From: Desulfosporosinus hippei DSM 8344
GTDB taxonomy: Bacteria; Bacillota; Desulfitobacteriia; Desulfitobacteriales; Desulfitobacteriaceae
Direction: 5' to 3'
Assembly (NCBI RefSeq): GCF_900100785.1
Contig: NZ_FNCP01000025.1
Location: 1 to 64,000 of the forward strand
DNA length: 64,000 nucleotides
Shown here: positions 16,593 through 26,293 of the stretch, in pieces
Position numbering within the stretch: the first letter of the stretch is position 1
Layout of the letters: each line of letters starts with the position of its first letter
The notes under the pieces: generated by a model
Databases searched by the model: none
The model's input: the letters and a program-made list of their open reading frames with translations, nothing else
Told to the model about the DNA's origin: nothing
Program-made: the position numbers and the translations under genes

Positions 16593-16661
16593 TGCCCCAA
16601 GCGACCCTATATTCATCCCTAGATGGTGCTAAGCGACCTAAGCGACGCGAGCGACCCGAAA

Positions 16662-18116
16662 CTACCCTCTGGGCCGCCCCACAAGCATCCCCTTCCCAAT
16701 GGCATAAATATCATCAATCACCATCTGAAAAGACGGATCCCGATCCTCATCTCTGCCCCGCTGGGCTATGCGCTCACGATGAAATTCCCTAATGGATTCA
16801 TCAAAGGGAACATTGCCAAAGTCTAATAAGCGCACTGCACCTGAAGTGTCCCGGGCCGGCAAGATCTTACCGGCATTATAGCGGCTAGGTGCGAAGGGTA
16901 CATCAATGACTCCTGCTTGGAAGGCCCGAACTGTTCCCACAGCAGCATCTCCTTCTCCCAAATCCAGGACTCGATCAAGAATCGCTCTGGTCTCGGCTAA
17001 GATCATTTCTTCTTCCAGAGCTAACTCCGGAGTCATAGGCAGAGTCTGGTCTTTCAGCATGGTTAGGATTTGCTTCGTGGTACGAATACCTGCTGCATTG
17101 GCTTCTTTAGTGGGAATTCCCAGTGCTTCGTGAGGAGTCTTGACAATAACTTTTGTAGCCTTACCTAAAGCCGCAGTCACTGCACCCCAGGAAATAACCC
17201 CAAAGGCTTTCGCTTCATCCTGGGGAAAACCACCCATCCATTGGTGGAAGACGGTAGTTATCATAACTTTCGGCAATCCGAGTTTTGCTAAATACTCTTC
17301 CGCAAGAACCGGTAATGTATGCAGGGCAGCCACGTCTTGAATGAGGTTACCGCATTGTCCGTAACCTAATGTCAGACTGCGCACACCCTGAGAGACTGCC
17401 AGAATCCCTTCAATCACAGCAACAGCATGGGAAATAGAGGGGGGAACCAGGGTCCCTGTTAAAGGACCAAAGGGCTCACGGTTGATTTTTACCCCTTGTT
17501 CTTCGTACAGGCCAATGAGGCGATCAACATACTGCCAATATTTGATGGTACTTTCAATGGAAACATCTTTGGAATAGGGAATATTATAGGAAATTCCGCC
17601 GCCTTCGTAGTCAGTAAATCCTCCGGCAATGGTAATCTCAGCGAGCAAACGGGCATCGGGAGTCCCATGCCGAACCTGAACAGGAACTTGGACACTCTCC
17701 ACGATCTGCCGACAGGCAGCTACCCCGTGATTGACTGCCGGAAAGCCGTTAAGCATGGAGCGGCCAATCATGGCACTTTCTTCAATTCCCGCTTGGGCTT
17801 CAGTATAACGATTTTGTCGTGTATAAGAATCTATGGTGGAGGGCAGAAAATCCGCTCCACCTTCATCCTGTAGGAAGCGCAGCAATTCAATATGCTCACT
17901 AAGCAGGGCTACACCGGCTCGGGGCTGGGCAAAGGTGAGGCCTTTAGCTTTACCTTCAGCCAGTTTCTCGGCAAATATTTTACTTTTAGGGAGAGATTTT
18001 TGATAAGCAACCGCTTCCTCAAAGGATACGTCCTTACCTGTTGGCCATTGTCCTAATACTTCTTGCCTCTGGCGCTGAAACTCTTCAGTGTCCATTTGTC
18101 GGACTGTTAGATCCAT
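16662..18116 (-). CDS. glmE: Glutamate mutase epsilon (large) subunit
   Basis: GlmE is the catalytic TIM-barrel subunit that, with GlmS and adenosylcobalamin, rearranges L-glutamate to (2S,3S)-3-methylaspartate. The 484-residue length is normal. Family stretches include [39 protein letters not shown] and [15 protein letters not shown]. It follows mutL by 12 bp on the minus strand. Downstream, before mal, lies the block of structured repeats. Confidence 0.96.
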   Translation of the reverse strand: MDLTVRQMDTEEFQRQRQEVLGQWPTGKDVSFEEAVAYQKSLPKSKIFAEKLAEGKAKGLTFAQPRAGVALLSEHIELLRFLQDEGGADFLPSTIDSYTRQNRYTEAQAGIEESAMIGRSMLNGFPAVNHGVAACRQIVESVQVPVQVRHGTPDARLLAEITIAGGFTDYEGGGISYNIPYSKDVSIESTIKYWQYVDRLIGLYEEQGVKINREPFGPLTGTLVPPSISHAVAVIEGILAVSQGVRSLTLGYGQCGNLIQDVAALHTLPVLAEEYLAKLGLPKVMITTVFHQWMGGFPQDEAKAFGVISWGAVTAALGKATKVIVKTPHEALGIPTKEANAAGIRTTKQILTMLKDQTLPMTPELALEEEMILAETRAILDRVLDLGEGDAAVGTVRAFQAGVIDVPFAPSRYNAGKILPARDTSGAVRLLDFGNVPFDESIREFHRERIAQRGRDEDRDPSFQMVIDDIYAIGKGMLVGRPRG

Positions 18117-18128
18117 TAATAAACCCTC

Positions 18129-19508
18129 CTAAAGCTTTACAATATATTTCTTCATCATTCTGAGAGCAATCTGAGGTGAAACTTCTCTGAGCAAGCCCAT
18201 GGCCGCTAAAATATACTCTTTGTCTAAAAAGAAAGCAGGATTTTGCGGTTTCAAAATCGTCGGTTCCTGAGGATTAAAGACTGTCCCTTTTAAAATTTCC
18301 GCCGGGTCTGGATGATGTAGAAGAACCCCTCCCGTCCCGATAACCACTGTTAAGGGAGTTAAATCCTTACCATTTTGGATATAGCTTGCACCAAAGGGGG
18401 TATAAACCACCTCAATTGTCCCTGCATGACGATCCACCGCTAGACCCACAGCCATTCGGCCCATGGCCACATCAAACTTTGCTTCTTCTCCCGTTTGAGG
18501 AATTCGCCAAGGATTCTCTTTTAACAACTCCAATTGGCCCGAAACTTGTTCCTCCGTCCAGCCCAAGTAGTCCATTAATCGTCTCCCGGCAATTTCCACC
18601 AGAGCCTCTGAACTGTAGCGCATCCCCAGATCCCCTTCGACGGTTCGTTTCACGTAAGGTTCCGGCAAGCCCTTCAGCATGACACTCGGTTTACTCGGAT
18701 CTCCTTTGGCCACGGAATGGACATCCGTGGTAGCACCTCCGACATCGACGATCATCAGTTCTCCCCAACCCGGTTCAGAACCTTCTCCCTGAGCCAGCAG
18801 CTCTGCAGCTGAAAGAACCGCTGATGGTGTAGGCATCATAATTCTCTCTAAGTATTCTTCGGCCTTATCTAACCCTTTGGCCTTAATAATGTGAGATAAA
18901 TACACCTCCCGAATAGCTAACCGCGCTGATTCTACGGATAAAACCCCTAAATCCGGCATCACATTATCTGCTACAACCACAGGATTATGTTGTTTCCTCA
19001 GCATCTCCTCAGCTTGAGCAGCGACGACTTTATTACCTGCAATCACAACAGGGAGACTAATCGGAAGATTACTGAGCAGCTCTGCATTTTTAAGAATTAC
19101 TTCCTTATTACCGCCGTCCGTTCCACCCGCCAACAGCAGGATATCGGGTTTTGAAACAACAATTCGATCCAAATCCTTTGGGGATAATTCATAGCTGAAA
19201 ACTTCAAGCACCCGAGCTCCGGCACCTAAGGCTGCACGTCTTGCTGCCTCTGCGGTGAGTTCCTTAACTAATCCGCTGGCAATCATTTTCAATCCGCCGG
19301 CTGCACTGCTGCAGGCCAGCTTACGGACAAACTTCCATCCTCCGATTGGCTCGGGAATTTGAGCTAGAGCTGCTTTCATCCCTTCCATGATATTTGTTTC
19401 TATGGTTGTGCCAGCCCGAGCTGTCCCCAGGATGATCTCCGCATCCAGGTCTACAACCGTTACCTTGGTATACGTACTGCCAAAATCAATGAGAAGGACT
19501 GCTTGCAA
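18129..19508 (-). CDS. mutL: MutL/GlmL protein of the glutamate mutase operon
   Basis: This 459-residue protein is the ASKHA-fold MutL family member always found between the glutamate mutase subunit genes and thought to reactivate or chaperone the B12 enzyme. Seen are the phosphate-loop start LLIDFGSTYTKVTVVDL, ILLLAGGTDGGNKE, the Asp/Thr motif MIVDVGGATTDVHS, and VVIGTGGVLLHHP. It is 13 bp downstream of glmS and 12 bp upstream of glmE, so the three are surely co-transcribed. Confidence 0.95.
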   Translation of the reverse strand: MQAVLLIDFGSTYTKVTVVDLDAEIILGTARAGTTIETNIMEGMKAALAQIPEPIGGWKFVRKLACSSAAGGLKMIASGLVKELTAEAARRAALGAGARVLEVFSYELSPKDLDRIVVSKPDILLLAGGTDGGNKEVILKNAELLSNLPISLPVVIAGNKVVAAQAEEMLRKQHNPVVVADNVMPDLGVLSVESARLAIREVYLSHIIKAKGLDKAEEYLERIMMPTPSAVLSAAELLAQGEGSEPGWGELMIVDVGGATTDVHSVAKGDPSKPSVMLKGLPEPYVKRTVEGDLGMRYSSEALVEIAGRRLMDYLGWTEEQVSGQLELLKENPWRIPQTGEEAKFDVAMGRMAVGLAVDRHAGTIEVVYTPFGASYIQNGKDLTPLTVVIGTGGVLLHHPDPAEILKGTVFNPQEPTILKPQNPAFFLDKEYILAAMGLLREVSPQIALRMMKKYIVKL

Positions 19509-19521
19509 GGTCCATCCCCCC

Positions 19522-19941
19522 TTAATTTATCGTCATACCTAAATCCTTACGGAGATCTTCAATAGGAAGGTCCGGCAGAGTTCCCGGTGGATAAACTCTG
19601 TTAAAGCCCATGGCTAAAAACCGTTCTTTAACTGATTCAAACTCCTGTTTCCCACAAACTAAATTCCCGCCTACATACATAATGATGTCACCGATTCCTT
19701 TTTCCTGACATTTCTCACGCAAGCCTCGACAATCCATTTCTCCGTGCCCGTATAGGGAGGAGACTAATATAGCGTCTGCATTGGTTTCTATAGCCGAGTG
19801 AATAAACTCCTCTTGAGTTGCCAGCACCCCGATATTAATCACTTTGAAACCGGCTTGAGTAAAAGCAAAATCTAAAATTCTGTTACCCACTGCATGCACA
19901 TCTGATCCAATAACCCCTAATACCACGGTCTTTTGTTCCAT
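19522..19941 (-). CDS. glmS: Glutamate mutase sigma (cobalamin-binding) subunit
   Basis: GlmS binds adenosylcobalamin through a Rossmann-like B12 domain. The cobalt-coordinating motif is present as [11 protein letters not shown] (DxHxxG), followed by [15 protein letters not shown] and [11 protein letters not shown]. The length of 139 residues is typical. It starts the glutamate mutase set, 38 bp after the stop of murI. No cobalamin riboswitch is visible in front of it. Confidence 0.96.
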   Translation of the reverse strand: MEQKTVVLGVIGSDVHAVGNRILDFAFTQAGFKVINIGVLATQEEFIHSAIETNADAILVSSLYGHGEMDCRGLREKCQEKGIGDIIMYVGGNLVCGKQEFESVKERFLAMGFNRVYPPGTLPDLPIEDLRKDLGMTIN

Positions 19942-19979
19942 GATTCAATTCCCCCCGGTCGCTTTCTAAAACCTCTGAA

Positions 19980-20876
19980 CTATTCGCCCAATACTACTTG
20001 CTCAACCTGATCAATCGGTTCCTGGAGGAGGGTATTACCTACTTGTCTAAACAGTTCGGGATCGCCACTTACGTAATAGCGCACTCGCCAAGGTTTTTTC
20101 CCTAAGGCAGGCGGTGATTCAAGGAGCCCTGACCGCTCCCAGTCATCCAAATGCTTGAGTAAATTCTCCAGTTCCTTGACAACAGCCTTGGCCGGATCAA
20201 CAATCAGTACATCTTCACCTAAGATCTTGTTCAAGACAGGTTCGAGAAAGGGATAATGTGTGCACCCTAGGATAAGGGTATCTACCCCTGCTGCCTTCAG
20301 CGGCGTAAGATAAGTTTTGGCTATCCCCAGGGCTTGTTCCGATTCAGCCAATCCTGCCTCAATTAAAGGTACAAAGAGAGGACAACCTTGGGCTTTAACT
20401 AAGGCAATAGGCTGCTCTCCATGCTGCCAGGATTCACGAAGTGTAGGGTCTTTCGGCAGGGAACCCTTGGCCAGAGCCCGACTTACCGCGCTGGAATAAG
20501 CCTTACTGCGCACCGTGGTTTCCGTGGCAATCAGCCCAATCCTTCCGGCTATGGTTTTTTCCACTGCATAGCGGGCACCGGGTTCAACCATGCCAATCAT
20601 CGGTACGTCAAAACGTTCTCTCAGAAAAGGCAGGGCTGTGGCGGAGCTGCTGTTACAAGCCACGACAATTACCTCCGCACCTTGACCGATCAAGAAGGTG
20701 ACAATTTCCTCTCCGAAACGAATTAACTCCTCCCGAGAACGGTTTCCATAAGGAACCCGAGCCGTATCTCCAAAATAGACAATTCTAACATCCAATACTT
20801 GCTCTAATATTTCTTTCATCACGGTAAGTCCCCCCACTCCGGAGTCGAAGACACCGATGATTCGTTGCTTCTTCAA
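19980..20876 (-). CDS. murI: Glutamate racemase
   Basis: MurI interconverts L- and D-glutamate, normally for peptidoglycan. The 298-residue protein has the complete active site: FDSGVGGLTVMKEI with the conserved Asp-Ser, VACNSSSATAL with one catalytic Cys, and LGCTHYPFLEP with the other. Its start overlaps the GntR regulator by 4 bp and glmS follows 38 bp later. It therefore sits in a glutamate-degrading operon and might feed D-glutamate into it. It could also be the cell's ordinary MurI caught in the operon. Confidence 0.93.
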   Translation of the reverse strand: MKKQRIIGVFDSGVGGLTVMKEILEQVLDVRIVYFGDTARVPYGNRSREELIRFGEEIVTFLIGQGAEVIVVACNSSSATALPFLRERFDVPMIGMVEPGARYAVEKTIAGRIGLIATETTVRSKAYSSAVSRALAKGSLPKDPTLRESWQHGEQPIALVKAQGCPLFVPLIEAGLAESEQALGIAKTYLTPLKAAGVDTLILGCTHYPFLEPVLNKILGEDVLIVDPAKAVVKELENLLKHLDDWERSGLLESPPALGKKPWRVRYYVSGDPELFRQVGNTLLQEPIDQVEQVVLGE

Positions 20877-21826
20877 AATTTCTCCCCCTTTAGTTCCAAT
20901 AAAGCCCCTCTAAGTAAGTTAAGACTGCCTGCATCCGGCTCAAAATGAAACTCAATACATTCCATATTCTCAGGAAGTACTTTTTCAACTCGAAAACGAA
21001 GTCGCGGTGCTAAAATCACCGCCCCACATTGGGGTAAGACCTCGCGTAAATTAGTCTCGTTCGGTTGAATCAGGGTTCTAAAAGCAGGATATAAGCCCGC
21101 TTGTCTAAGGGCCAGCTTTATTTTCTCCGCATATTGGTTGCTTTCACAAACCAGGGCGAACTCTCGGCCAATACTCAGCTTAGCAATACGAACAATTGTA
21201 TCAAGCCTTGGCTGCAGGGAAATCCCTAAAATAGGGATATGCTGTTTCCCTAAAAGGATCTTAACTTCTGCCAGACGGGATACCCCGGTAATAGCCATAT
21301 CCATTCCGGATATACATTCCTGAGCACGAGGGGATTCCTGAAGTTCGGAAAGCAGTAATGGGAAGAGATTAACACCGGGACCGAGATTCCAATTGACATC
21401 AGCCAATTGCTCAGGATTGCTGACTAAATAGGCCACCTTCATCCGAGATAGCTGATCTTTTTTCTCCATACCTCGCACATGCACGAAGGAAACAAAATCA
21501 TCGATACTAAAACCCAGACCCACTGCTTCCTCCATGGCTAAATCTACGATACGCAAGACCTTCTCTTTACGACTTTCCTGCTGCATGATCAGGGCAGTAT
21601 CCTCGACGAAGGTTCCCTTTCCACGGGCTGAGGACAAAACCCCTTCACCTTCAAGTTCCTTATAAGCCTGACTGACCGTATTTCGGCTGACAGCTATGCT
21701 CTTAGCTAATTCCCGCTCCGGTGGCAATTTTGTCCCCGCAGGCCAAATGCCTTGAGTGATTCGCCGACGAATCTGCTCTTTAAGCTGGATATAATAGGGC
21801 ACACCACTTTTTCTATCTAGCTCCAT
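20873..21826 (-). CDS. GntR-family transcriptional regulator
   Basis: The N-terminal 75 residues form a GntR winged helix (SGVPYYIQLKEQIRRRI, LPPERELAKSIAVSRNTVSQ, GKGTFVED). The remaining roughly 230 residues form a sensing domain that does not look like FadR, HutC or aminotransferase types. The first part is closest to the YtrA-like subgroup, and the long C-terminus suggests ligand binding. It heads the minus-strand operon and overlaps murI by 4 bp. It probably controls the glutamate genes, but no clear operator palindrome is visible upstream. Confidence 0.85.
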   Translation of the reverse strand: MELDRKSGVPYYIQLKEQIRRRITQGIWPAGTKLPPERELAKSIAVSRNTVSQAYKELEGEGVLSSARGKGTFVEDTALIMQQESRKEKVLRIVDLAMEEAVGLGFSIDDFVSFVHVRGMEKKDQLSRMKVAYLVSNPEQLADVNWNLGPGVNLFPLLLSELQESPRAQECISGMDMAITGVSRLAEVKILLGKQHIPILGISLQPRLDTIVRIAKLSIGREFALVCESNQYAEKIKLALRQAGLYPAFRTLIQPNETNLREVLPQCGAVILAPRLRFRVEKVLPENMECIEFHFEPDAGSLNLLRGALLELKGEKF

Positions 21827-22004
21827 ATAATCACCTTCTAACCTTGTTACCTTCTGAATCTTTTTGTCCCCATCTATCCTATGTAGGCGTAATCCTTTTT
21901 GGCCCAGTTGACTAGTCCAATTACGATTACTTCTCCACTTCCTTATCTATTCCCTGCTTTATATAAGTATTATCAATAATTATTTTTCTTGATGGCTGGA
22001 CTAT

Positions 22005-22042
22005 CAAAAAGAAGAACCCGCCTAGCTGAAGGCAGGTTCTTC
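22005..22042 (-). terminator. Terminator after the SLH-domain gene
   Basis: GAAGAACCCGCCT (22011-22023) pairs with AGGCAGGTTCTTC (22030-22042) with one mismatch. A TTTTTG run follows on the minus strand, 14 bp past the stop of the gene at 22056. Confidence 0.85.
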
Positions 22043-22055
22043 GCGAGTAGCCTAT

Positions 22056-24278
22056 CTATCTCAGATAACTCTTCATCTGTCGTCCGACGGTATAGGCATG
22101 AACCAGGGCATAGGCGGCTTCCGCTCTGGTTGCCCCTTGGTTTGGGGAAAAAGTATTTTGGTCAATCTTTATAATCCCCAACCCCCAAGCAAGAGCAATA
22201 TACCCCATTGAGTCAGGATTAATCACACTGGCATCGGCAAAAGGCACTGCATAAACTCCTTTGACTTGGGCTGAGGTTTCCATATGCAGGAGGCGAATCA
22301 TTATTTTGCATAAATCCGCTCGACTTAATTCCTGTTCCAGTTTCCCATCCTCAGGAAGCCAGCCCCGCTCTTTGGCGACTTTTAGAACGTCTTCATCACT
22401 TATGACCCTATCCCAGTTGCCTGCTTCGGCAGTTAACATGGCCCGGATGAGAGCACCTGTGGTTATTTTTTCACCGGGACAAAACTTATCTCCGTATTCT
22501 CCAAAGGCCCCTGTCAGACCTAAGATGCTGATTTCTTTTTCTGCATAATTGCCTTCAATATCCGTGTAAGTATTGGCCTTGAACCACTGTGCTTGGGGGT
22601 TTCCCAGCCAATCCATGAAATTTCCGGTTTTAGCATCCAGTAAAACAGGCAGGTCTAACTCATAATTTGAATTTGCTTGATAGACTAAGCGCACTTGCAG
22701 TTGACCACTGGGGTCAAAAATCAAAGTGTACTTCAGGGTCAAAGGACGGATTTGTAAGAACTGCTCAGCTGCCCGTTCAAGGGATAAAACATCCGTAGCT
22801 ATTGGAAACTCCTGATTTGACCAGTTCATTTCATAATTTGTTACTTGCTTGGCTACTGTATCAACTGCCAAGAGTATTCCATTTTGGGAAACCGGAATCC
22901 CATCAACTAACCTGACATAACTGAACAGCTGAGTATTAGGCGGCATTTTTCCTTCATAGGAATTTTCCGCTTCCGGCTTAACCAGCTCAAAGTGCTCGGG
23001 CTGAATACGCTTTAGAAAGTCTTCGGCAATTCTTTGGGCATCTCGGCGATTAACGGGTTTAGATTTGTTCTTAGTACTCAATCCGTAGGATAGATTAAAA
23101 CTGACTAGGTCACCAGTCTGAGCATTAACCCGGGCATTAAGAAAGCGTTGATCTCCCGATTCATAAGAGTCGGTATTCCAATTTAAATCCCAGACCTGCT
23201 CATTTGGATTCTGCCAGTCCGGATTCAAGTTAGAATTGCGAAGAATGAAGTCCTTGGGAATAGTCACAGCTTTTTTAACAATCTCAACCGCTTCTTTTTG
23301 AGTGATTTGATAATCGGAAGGGTTTGAAGAATCTTGATCCGCTGGGGATTCGCTGATTGGGATATTTCCTTCAAGGGCTGATATCTTTAACCTTGATTCT
23401 GGAACAGGTGCTGCTGATAATGAGCCGCCGGACTTAGCGGGGATTGAGAGTGAGTTTGAAGCAAGTATAGGTTTATCCAGAGTAAGCGGTTTCCCTGTCA
23501 GAGCATCAACGGCTCCCCCGTAATAGTTATTTGTCAACTGATAGACAAGAAGAACCTGTTGTTCTTCTTCGGCTTGGGGGTTAAGGATTGGCGGCAAAAA
23601 ATACTGTAATTCAAGCATTGGCGTAGATGTAAAAACTTGACGGGCTGTTTCCTGGGTAATAATCTTGGAAGCTGAGGGAAAAACCAGATTTTTTGTCCAA
23701 TTATAATTGTAGCTTATAATTCGACCATCCTCTCCACTGACTCTCATGGCGACTCCGTTTTCAGGGAAGGGAATTCCATTCACCACCCGCAGCCACCGAT
23801 AATTATAGGTAAAGGGTTGAGAGTCGTTAAAGACGTAGACCTGTTGCTTTTCTTTAATCAGCTGCATGTCCGGCAAATGCCGACCGGCTAATTTGGTCAT
23901 TAGATCTGAAGCAATTTTTGAGGCATCTTCCGAAGATAAGACAGGAAGTTTGAATGATGAGGTTTGACTTTCATTCCATTGATCAATGCTTAAAATCTCT
24001 CCGCTGGTTGCATCGACCTCTGCCTGAAAGCTTCCGTAGGGTGCCTGGTCTGAATTCCAGTTTAACAAATAGGTAGTGCGATCGGAATATTCTTTATATT
24101 CTGTTGAAAGCTGGGAATAGCTTTCAGGTACCTCAAAATTATCTTTGACTAATTGGATGGCTTGCTCAATGGTAATGCCTTGCTTGACATTTCCCAGAGT
24201 ATTTACCGGACAGACCACTAATTGAAGTAGGAGTATGCAGATAACTATAAGGTTTAAAGGCAGGGTTTTCCTAACCAA
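22056..24278 (-). CDS. Exported YcdB/YcdC-like repeat protein with S-layer homology domains
   Basis: The 740-residue protein starts with a signal sequence (IVICILLLQLVVCPVNT). Repeated PepSY-like/YcdB units follow, with alternating phrases such as DATSGEILSIDQWN and NAQTGDLVSFNLSYG, VNGIPFPENGVAMRV and VDGIPVSQNGILLAV. The last 190 residues look like S-layer homology modules, with YIALAWGLGIIK and ATRAEAAYALVHAY. SLH modules bind pyruvylated wall polymers, so it should be surface-bound. Its biochemical role is not known. A terminator follows; no operon partner is evident. Confidence 0.82.
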   Translation of the reverse strand: MVRKTLPLNLIVICILLLQLVVCPVNTLGNVKQGITIEQAIQLVKDNFEVPESYSQLSTEYKEYSDRTTYLLNWNSDQAPYGSFQAEVDATSGEILSIDQWNESQTSSFKLPVLSSEDASKIASDLMTKLAGRHLPDMQLIKEKQQVYVFNDSQPFTYNYRWLRVVNGIPFPENGVAMRVSGEDGRIISYNYNWTKNLVFPSASKIITQETARQVFTSTPMLELQYFLPPILNPQAEEEQQVLLVYQLTNNYYGGAVDALTGKPLTLDKPILASNSLSIPAKSGGSLSAAPVPESRLKISALEGNIPISESPADQDSSNPSDYQITQKEAVEIVKKAVTIPKDFILRNSNLNPDWQNPNEQVWDLNWNTDSYESGDQRFLNARVNAQTGDLVSFNLSYGLSTKNKSKPVNRRDAQRIAEDFLKRIQPEHFELVKPEAENSYEGKMPPNTQLFSYVRLVDGIPVSQNGILLAVDTVAKQVTNYEMNWSNQEFPIATDVLSLERAAEQFLQIRPLTLKYTLIFDPSGQLQVRLVYQANSNYELDLPVLLDAKTGNFMDWLGNPQAQWFKANTYTDIEGNYAEKEISILGLTGAFGEYGDKFCPGEKITTGALIRAMLTAEAGNWDRVISDEDVLKVAKERGWLPEDGKLEQELSRADLCKIMIRLLHMETSAQVKGVYAVPFADASVINPDSMGYIALAWGLGIIKIDQNTFSPNQGATRAEAAYALVHAYTVGRQMKSYLR

Positions 24279-24460
24279 ATTTTATCAACCCTTTCATCTT
24301 AATTGCTATATATAAGGTCTCTCTGCCGTTACCTCCTTTTCAATACTTCTTTGAATTACTTCAGTTGTCTTAGTCCACAAAATTATATATTCAACAACTT
24401 CCATTAATATCCTTCTCACAGTTCAGGTAGGCCTCTCAAATTTGTACATTAGAGAGCTGT

Positions 24461-24508
24461 CAACAAAACAAAAACGGTTTCCCTCACTTTGTCAGTGACA
24501 GGAAACCG
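24461..24508 (-). terminator. Terminator after the CWB2 protein gene
   Basis: CGGTTTCC (24475-24482) pairs with GGAAACCG (24501-24508), with an inner TCAC/GTGA stem. The minus strand then reads TTTTTGTTTTG. Confidence 0.88.
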
Positions 24509-24575
24509 CTGTTTAAGAACTGTACCACTTTGGTTCTTGGGACTGTCATATTGTATTTAAAGAATCTTGATTGAT

Positions 24576-26213
24576 TTAGCGACTGAGCATTTGTCCAAGT
24601 TGTTGCTCTAAATTAAAAGATACTCCACTGTTGTTGCCGACAATCGCTGATTTGGAAATATAGCCTTTATTATAGAGCAAAAAATAGTTCAAGCTTGGGG
24701 GAAGAGAGTTTGGTTGAGTCATGGCTACAAATCCTCCATTTTTTGCGGCCAAAGCAGCTGTTAATAAAGCATCTGCATAGGGTTTTCCTGAACTGACATC
24801 ATCTTGACGAACCAGCCCTGAAGTAAAGTAGAGGGGGGATTGAGGATTATCTTTGTTAAGGAGATTTTGGAAGATCAGACTTTGAGTATCATAGCGATCA
24901 TAACCTCCCCAGCGTTGAACCAAGAAGCCGGAGCTTAATTGACTTTCCACCGAATTACTGATAACCGCTGTTCCTCCCAGAAGTACAACATTTTTGGCAT
25001 TTAGATTAACCAAAGCCTGCAGCGTAGAAGCCGGCAGGGTATCTCGATCGGTTAGTAAGATTGGGTTTCCTTGAGCCCCTGCAAAAGCACTGATAGCAAT
25101 GGCATCAGGTATAGCGGAGCCATTAGCCAGATAAACGGTTTGAGTGGAATCAATTCCCACCTGGGAAGAAATCAAGGCCGCTGTATCATATCCTTGCAGC
25201 CCGGCAATCCGAGTCACTGTAAAGTCTTTACTCAATGTATCTTCAATGGTTTGGGAAACAGCGACGGTTCCGCCAACAATGTATATGTTCCTGGCTCCTA
25301 ACTCATGTAACGCAGTTAATGTCCTAGAATCTAAGGTCGCAGAACCGGTCATAAGAATTGGGGCATCCAGTTTTTTAGACAGTGGAGCTGCGGCAAGGGA
25401 ATCAGAAAACTGATCATCTCTTGCTAAAATCACATTTGGCGCACTGGTCCAGCCTTGCTTAGCAATCTCAACGGAAAGTGCCACATTATCCGAAGCCTGG
25501 GAACCGATGCGACTGCCCGTTTCATATGCAGACTCAACAGGTATGGATTTTATGACCTTGCCGCCAAAGATAATATCCACATTGCCTGCTTTTTCCGGAG
25601 TAATGTTAAGGATAAAGGTACCGTCACTTAGGGTTGTGTAGCTTTGGGTCGCCGGACTGGCATCAACCGTTGTTCCATCCACTGTCACAGATCTTTGATC
25701 TAAAATATTCCCTTCGGAATCTGTTAGCTTTACACTCACCGAATTCTCATTATTAACCTTGAGCGCACCGTTTACAGTGGCTACAGCGTCTAAAACCTTG
25801 ATTACTCCCGTTGCCGAACCCTTGTTAGGAGAAACAGCACTGACCTTAAGGGTATATTCTCCGGGGGTGTATAACGTGAGATTGGAAATATTGTAATAAC
25901 CGCCGCCTCCGGATACGGAATAGTAAGTTACATTTCCCTGGGAATCTGTTAGAGTAGCATTGACTGATCCTGTAAAGAGTTTACTGGTAGGAATACGGTT
26001 CAATTTAAACTCTACGTCCGTAGCTTCCCCAATAACCACGACAGATTCTTCTTCAGAGACAAAGGTTAACCCTCTTAGGGTGGTGTAACTCTGACCATTG
26101 CTATCAGTACCACTTTCATCAGCAGCCAGCAACATCCCCGGCAGCATACCGATCAGCAAAAAAGCCATTACCAGGATACTCAAAACTGTCTGAGTCCGTT
26201 TCTTTCTTATCAC
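24576..26213 (-). CDS. Secreted protein with Ig-like domains and three CWB2 repeats
   Basis: The 545 residues start with a signal peptide (SILVMAFLLIGMLPGMLLAA). A region of roughly 200 residues follows that looks like two bacterial Ig-like beta-sandwiches (LYTPGEYTLKVSAVSP, DGTFILNITPEKAG). Three cell-wall-binding type 2 repeats complete it, recognisable by SDSLAAAPLSKKLDAPILMT, IYIVGGTVAVSQTIE and VVLLGGTAVISNSVE. It is anchored to wall polymers. It starts 80 bp after the stop of the MacB-like permease and may be co-transcribed with the efflux operon. It is the second CWB2 protein in this window. Confidence 0.86.
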   Translation of the reverse strand: MIRKKRTQTVLSILVMAFLLIGMLPGMLLAADESGTDSNGQSYTTLRGLTFVSEEESVVVIGEATDVEFKLNRIPTSKLFTGSVNATLTDSQGNVTYYSVSGGGGYYNISNLTLYTPGEYTLKVSAVSPNKGSATGVIKVLDAVATVNGALKVNNENSVSVKLTDSEGNILDQRSVTVDGTTVDASPATQSYTTLSDGTFILNITPEKAGNVDIIFGGKVIKSIPVESAYETGSRIGSQASDNVALSVEIAKQGWTSAPNVILARDDQFSDSLAAAPLSKKLDAPILMTGSATLDSRTLTALHELGARNIYIVGGTVAVSQTIEDTLSKDFTVTRIAGLQGYDTAALISSQVGIDSTQTVYLANGSAIPDAIAISAFAGAQGNPILLTDRDTLPASTLQALVNLNAKNVVLLGGTAVISNSVESQLSSGFLVQRWGGYDRYDTQSLIFQNLLNKDNPQSPLYFTSGLVRQDDVSSGKPYADALLTAALAAKNGGFVAMTQPNSLPPSLNYFLLYNKGYISKSAIVGNNSGVSFNLEQQLGQMLSR

Positions 26214-26293
26214 TCAATTTCTTCCTTTCTCTCTCCTAATTAACCATCTAACTCGGTGTTAACGGACAATGTCCCCTTACTTGCAAGACCCCC

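Larger units (their letters stand above)
15688..16661. other. 974-bp repeat-filled gap inside the glutamate operon
   Basis: This GC-rich stretch separates glmE from mal. It contains a 27-bp palindromic repeat (15755-15781), a complete structured repeat (15856-16034), a partial second copy of that repeat's 3' half (about 16085-16200), and an inverted structured repeat (16307-16592). Reading frames exist in it (for example 16300-16632) but overlap the palindromes and look like nothing known. Confidence 0.7.

Noticed and set aside
16300-16632. 110-residue plus-strand frame and several others in 15700-16800
   Set aside because: They run through palindromic repeat stems and have no ribosome sites; the same DNA folds into the structured repeat.
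15688-16661. Group II intron or IS remnant in the glutamate operon
   Set aside because: No GTGYG start, domain V or reverse-transcriptase or transposase fragment was found; the stems match the separate repeat family.
19942-19979. Cobalamin riboswitch before glutamate mutase
   Set aside because: The gap to murI is only 38 bp and shows no B12-box; no such element was seen elsewhere in the operon.
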